The notes below the pieces were generated by a model. The model saw only the letters and a program-made list of their open reading frames with translations, did not search any database and was not told the origin of the DNA. From an uncultured Chthoniobacterales bacterium (GTDB lineage Bacteria; Verrucomicrobiota; Verrucomicrobiae; Chthoniobacterales; UBA10450): a DNA stretch of 6,518 nucleotides. Where the stretch lies: NCBI GenBank assembly GCA_955652855.1, contig CATPCN010000744.1, positions 1-6,518 of the forward strand. The letters are read 5' to 3'. Shown piece by piece: positions 5,938 through 6,518 of the stretch (its first letter is position 1; the number at the start of each line of letters is the position of its first letter). A program made the position numbers and the translations under genes.

Positions 5938-6518
5938 CAGCTCTCTCGAGTGGCGCTCTACAAACCATACGTCGTGGGTTTGTCGGCAATCGCTTGGTTG
6001 GTTGGCATTGCTGGCTGGAAGAGTTCCAAAAGGCGTTGGCTTGTCACTGTAGCGCAACACTCCGCGAACTGCTGAAAGAAGTCAATGAAGGCGGTTATGA
6101 ACTCTCGCCGATCGAACAAGATCGGTTGTCTGACTGGGCGGATTTGGCATACCACAGGGAGGGCGGATTGCCGGCCCTGTGGCAGGAGCACCAGCGTCAA
6201 TTGCAGGCATGTGAGCAGATGCAGATTGTGGACTCGGCACAAGAGGCCCGAGTACGTTACCGGCTGGGATTGGTATACCAGCAATTCGCGCAGTACGAGG
6301 CGGCCCGTACACACTACAACCGAAGCCTAGGCCTATTCCAGGCTGCGGAAAGAATTCGGGAAGCGTCCCAAGTGCGTATGGCTTTGCTGGCTCTGGAGCA
6401 ACAGGAGCAAACACGCACCGAGAATCCGTACTTCGAGAATACTATCAGACTGATCAAAGCCGGAGAGATCAACCTACAAGATGAGTGCCGTCGCTTGGCT
6501 ACAGATGTCCTGCAGGGC
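5934..6518 (+). CDS. TPR-containing protein, C-terminal continuation of the degenerate JAB protein, 3' partial
   Basis: The frame is open from 5850 to the window end with no stop. The coordinates begin at TTG 5934, the only conventional start in that frame before the TPR part. Counting from the TTG, residues 9-100 are predicted helical and unrecognised (GFVGNRLVGWHCWLEEFQKAL, LSPIEQDRLSDWADLAYHR). Residues about 102-135 fit a TPR unit: EARVRYRLGLVYQQFAQYEAARTHY, with Gly, Tyr and Ala at the standard positions. A second helix-rich segment follows, and the protein continues beyond 6518. In-frame codons just upstream of the TTG (5850-5933) encode what looks like the last strands of the preceding JAB domain. 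I therefore read this as the C-terminal part of a JAB-TPR fusion separated by a frameshift, not as an independent gene. It would act as a scaffold or adaptor, perhaps paired with the CHAT protein's repeats. Confidence 0.65.
   Translation, partial: MTALSSGALQTIRRGFVGNRLVGWHCWLEEFQKALACHCSATLRELLKEVNEGGYELSPIEQDRLSDWADLAYHREGGLPALWQEHQRQLQACEQMQIVDSAQEARVRYRLGLVYQQFAQYEAARTHYNRSLGLFQAAERIREASQVRMALLALEQQEQTRTENPYFENTIRLIKAGEINLQDECRRLATDVLQG

Noticed and set aside
5958..6414. Two overlapping minus-strand frames (5958-6314 and 6082-6414) near the window end.
   Set aside because: They oppose the open TPR frame, which has a recognisable TPR unit, and neither shows family features.

Overview
The window looks like one bacterial operon. 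Five plus-strand coding segments are packed with gaps of no more than about 30 bases, or with overlaps. No tRNA, rRNA, insertion sequence, CRISPR array or convincing terminator is visible. Base composition is mixed with a moderate G+C bias, starts include GTG and possibly TTG, and Shine-Dalgarno-like sites precede several genes. The sequence says 'bacterium' but does not allow a phylum call. The first and last genes both run off the window, so the operon is larger than what is shown.

Layout. (1) From the left edge to 579: the C-terminal part of a protein ending in an intact JAMM/MPN (JAB) metalloprotease domain of the Rpn11/CSN5 style. (2) 597-1577 and 1592-2635: two adjacent genes that read as the N-terminal and C-terminal halves of a glucose-6-phosphate-dehydrogenase-like protein. 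The NAD(P)-binding half ends just after the EKP motif. The second half carries the DHY..K, GALxDM..H and RTGK signatures. (3) 2666-5500: a 944-residue protein with an uncharacterised N-terminus, a CHAT (caspase/separase-like) protease domain with His and Cys in place, and a long C-terminal array of TPR-like helical repeats. (4) 5521-6518: a second JAB-fold protein of a different subfamily whose metal ligands are nearly all replaced. A frame change then leads into a TPR-containing C-terminal region that leaves the window. The frame change is explained exactly by one extra AG unit in an AGAGAG tract.

How it may work (inference). The cluster joins an active JAMM isopeptidase or protease, a CHAT cysteine protease with a protein-interaction scaffold, a catalytically dead JAB-TPR protein and a split G6PD-like dehydrogenase. 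This resembles bacterial conflict or signalling systems in which a sensor or adaptor controls a protease. The split G6PD-like pair could act as a nucleotide or metabolite sensor, or as a substrate. I do not know this gene combination as a described system. Ubiquitin-like, E1/ThiF or E2 genes, a gasdermin or other effectors would be expected, if present, outside the window.
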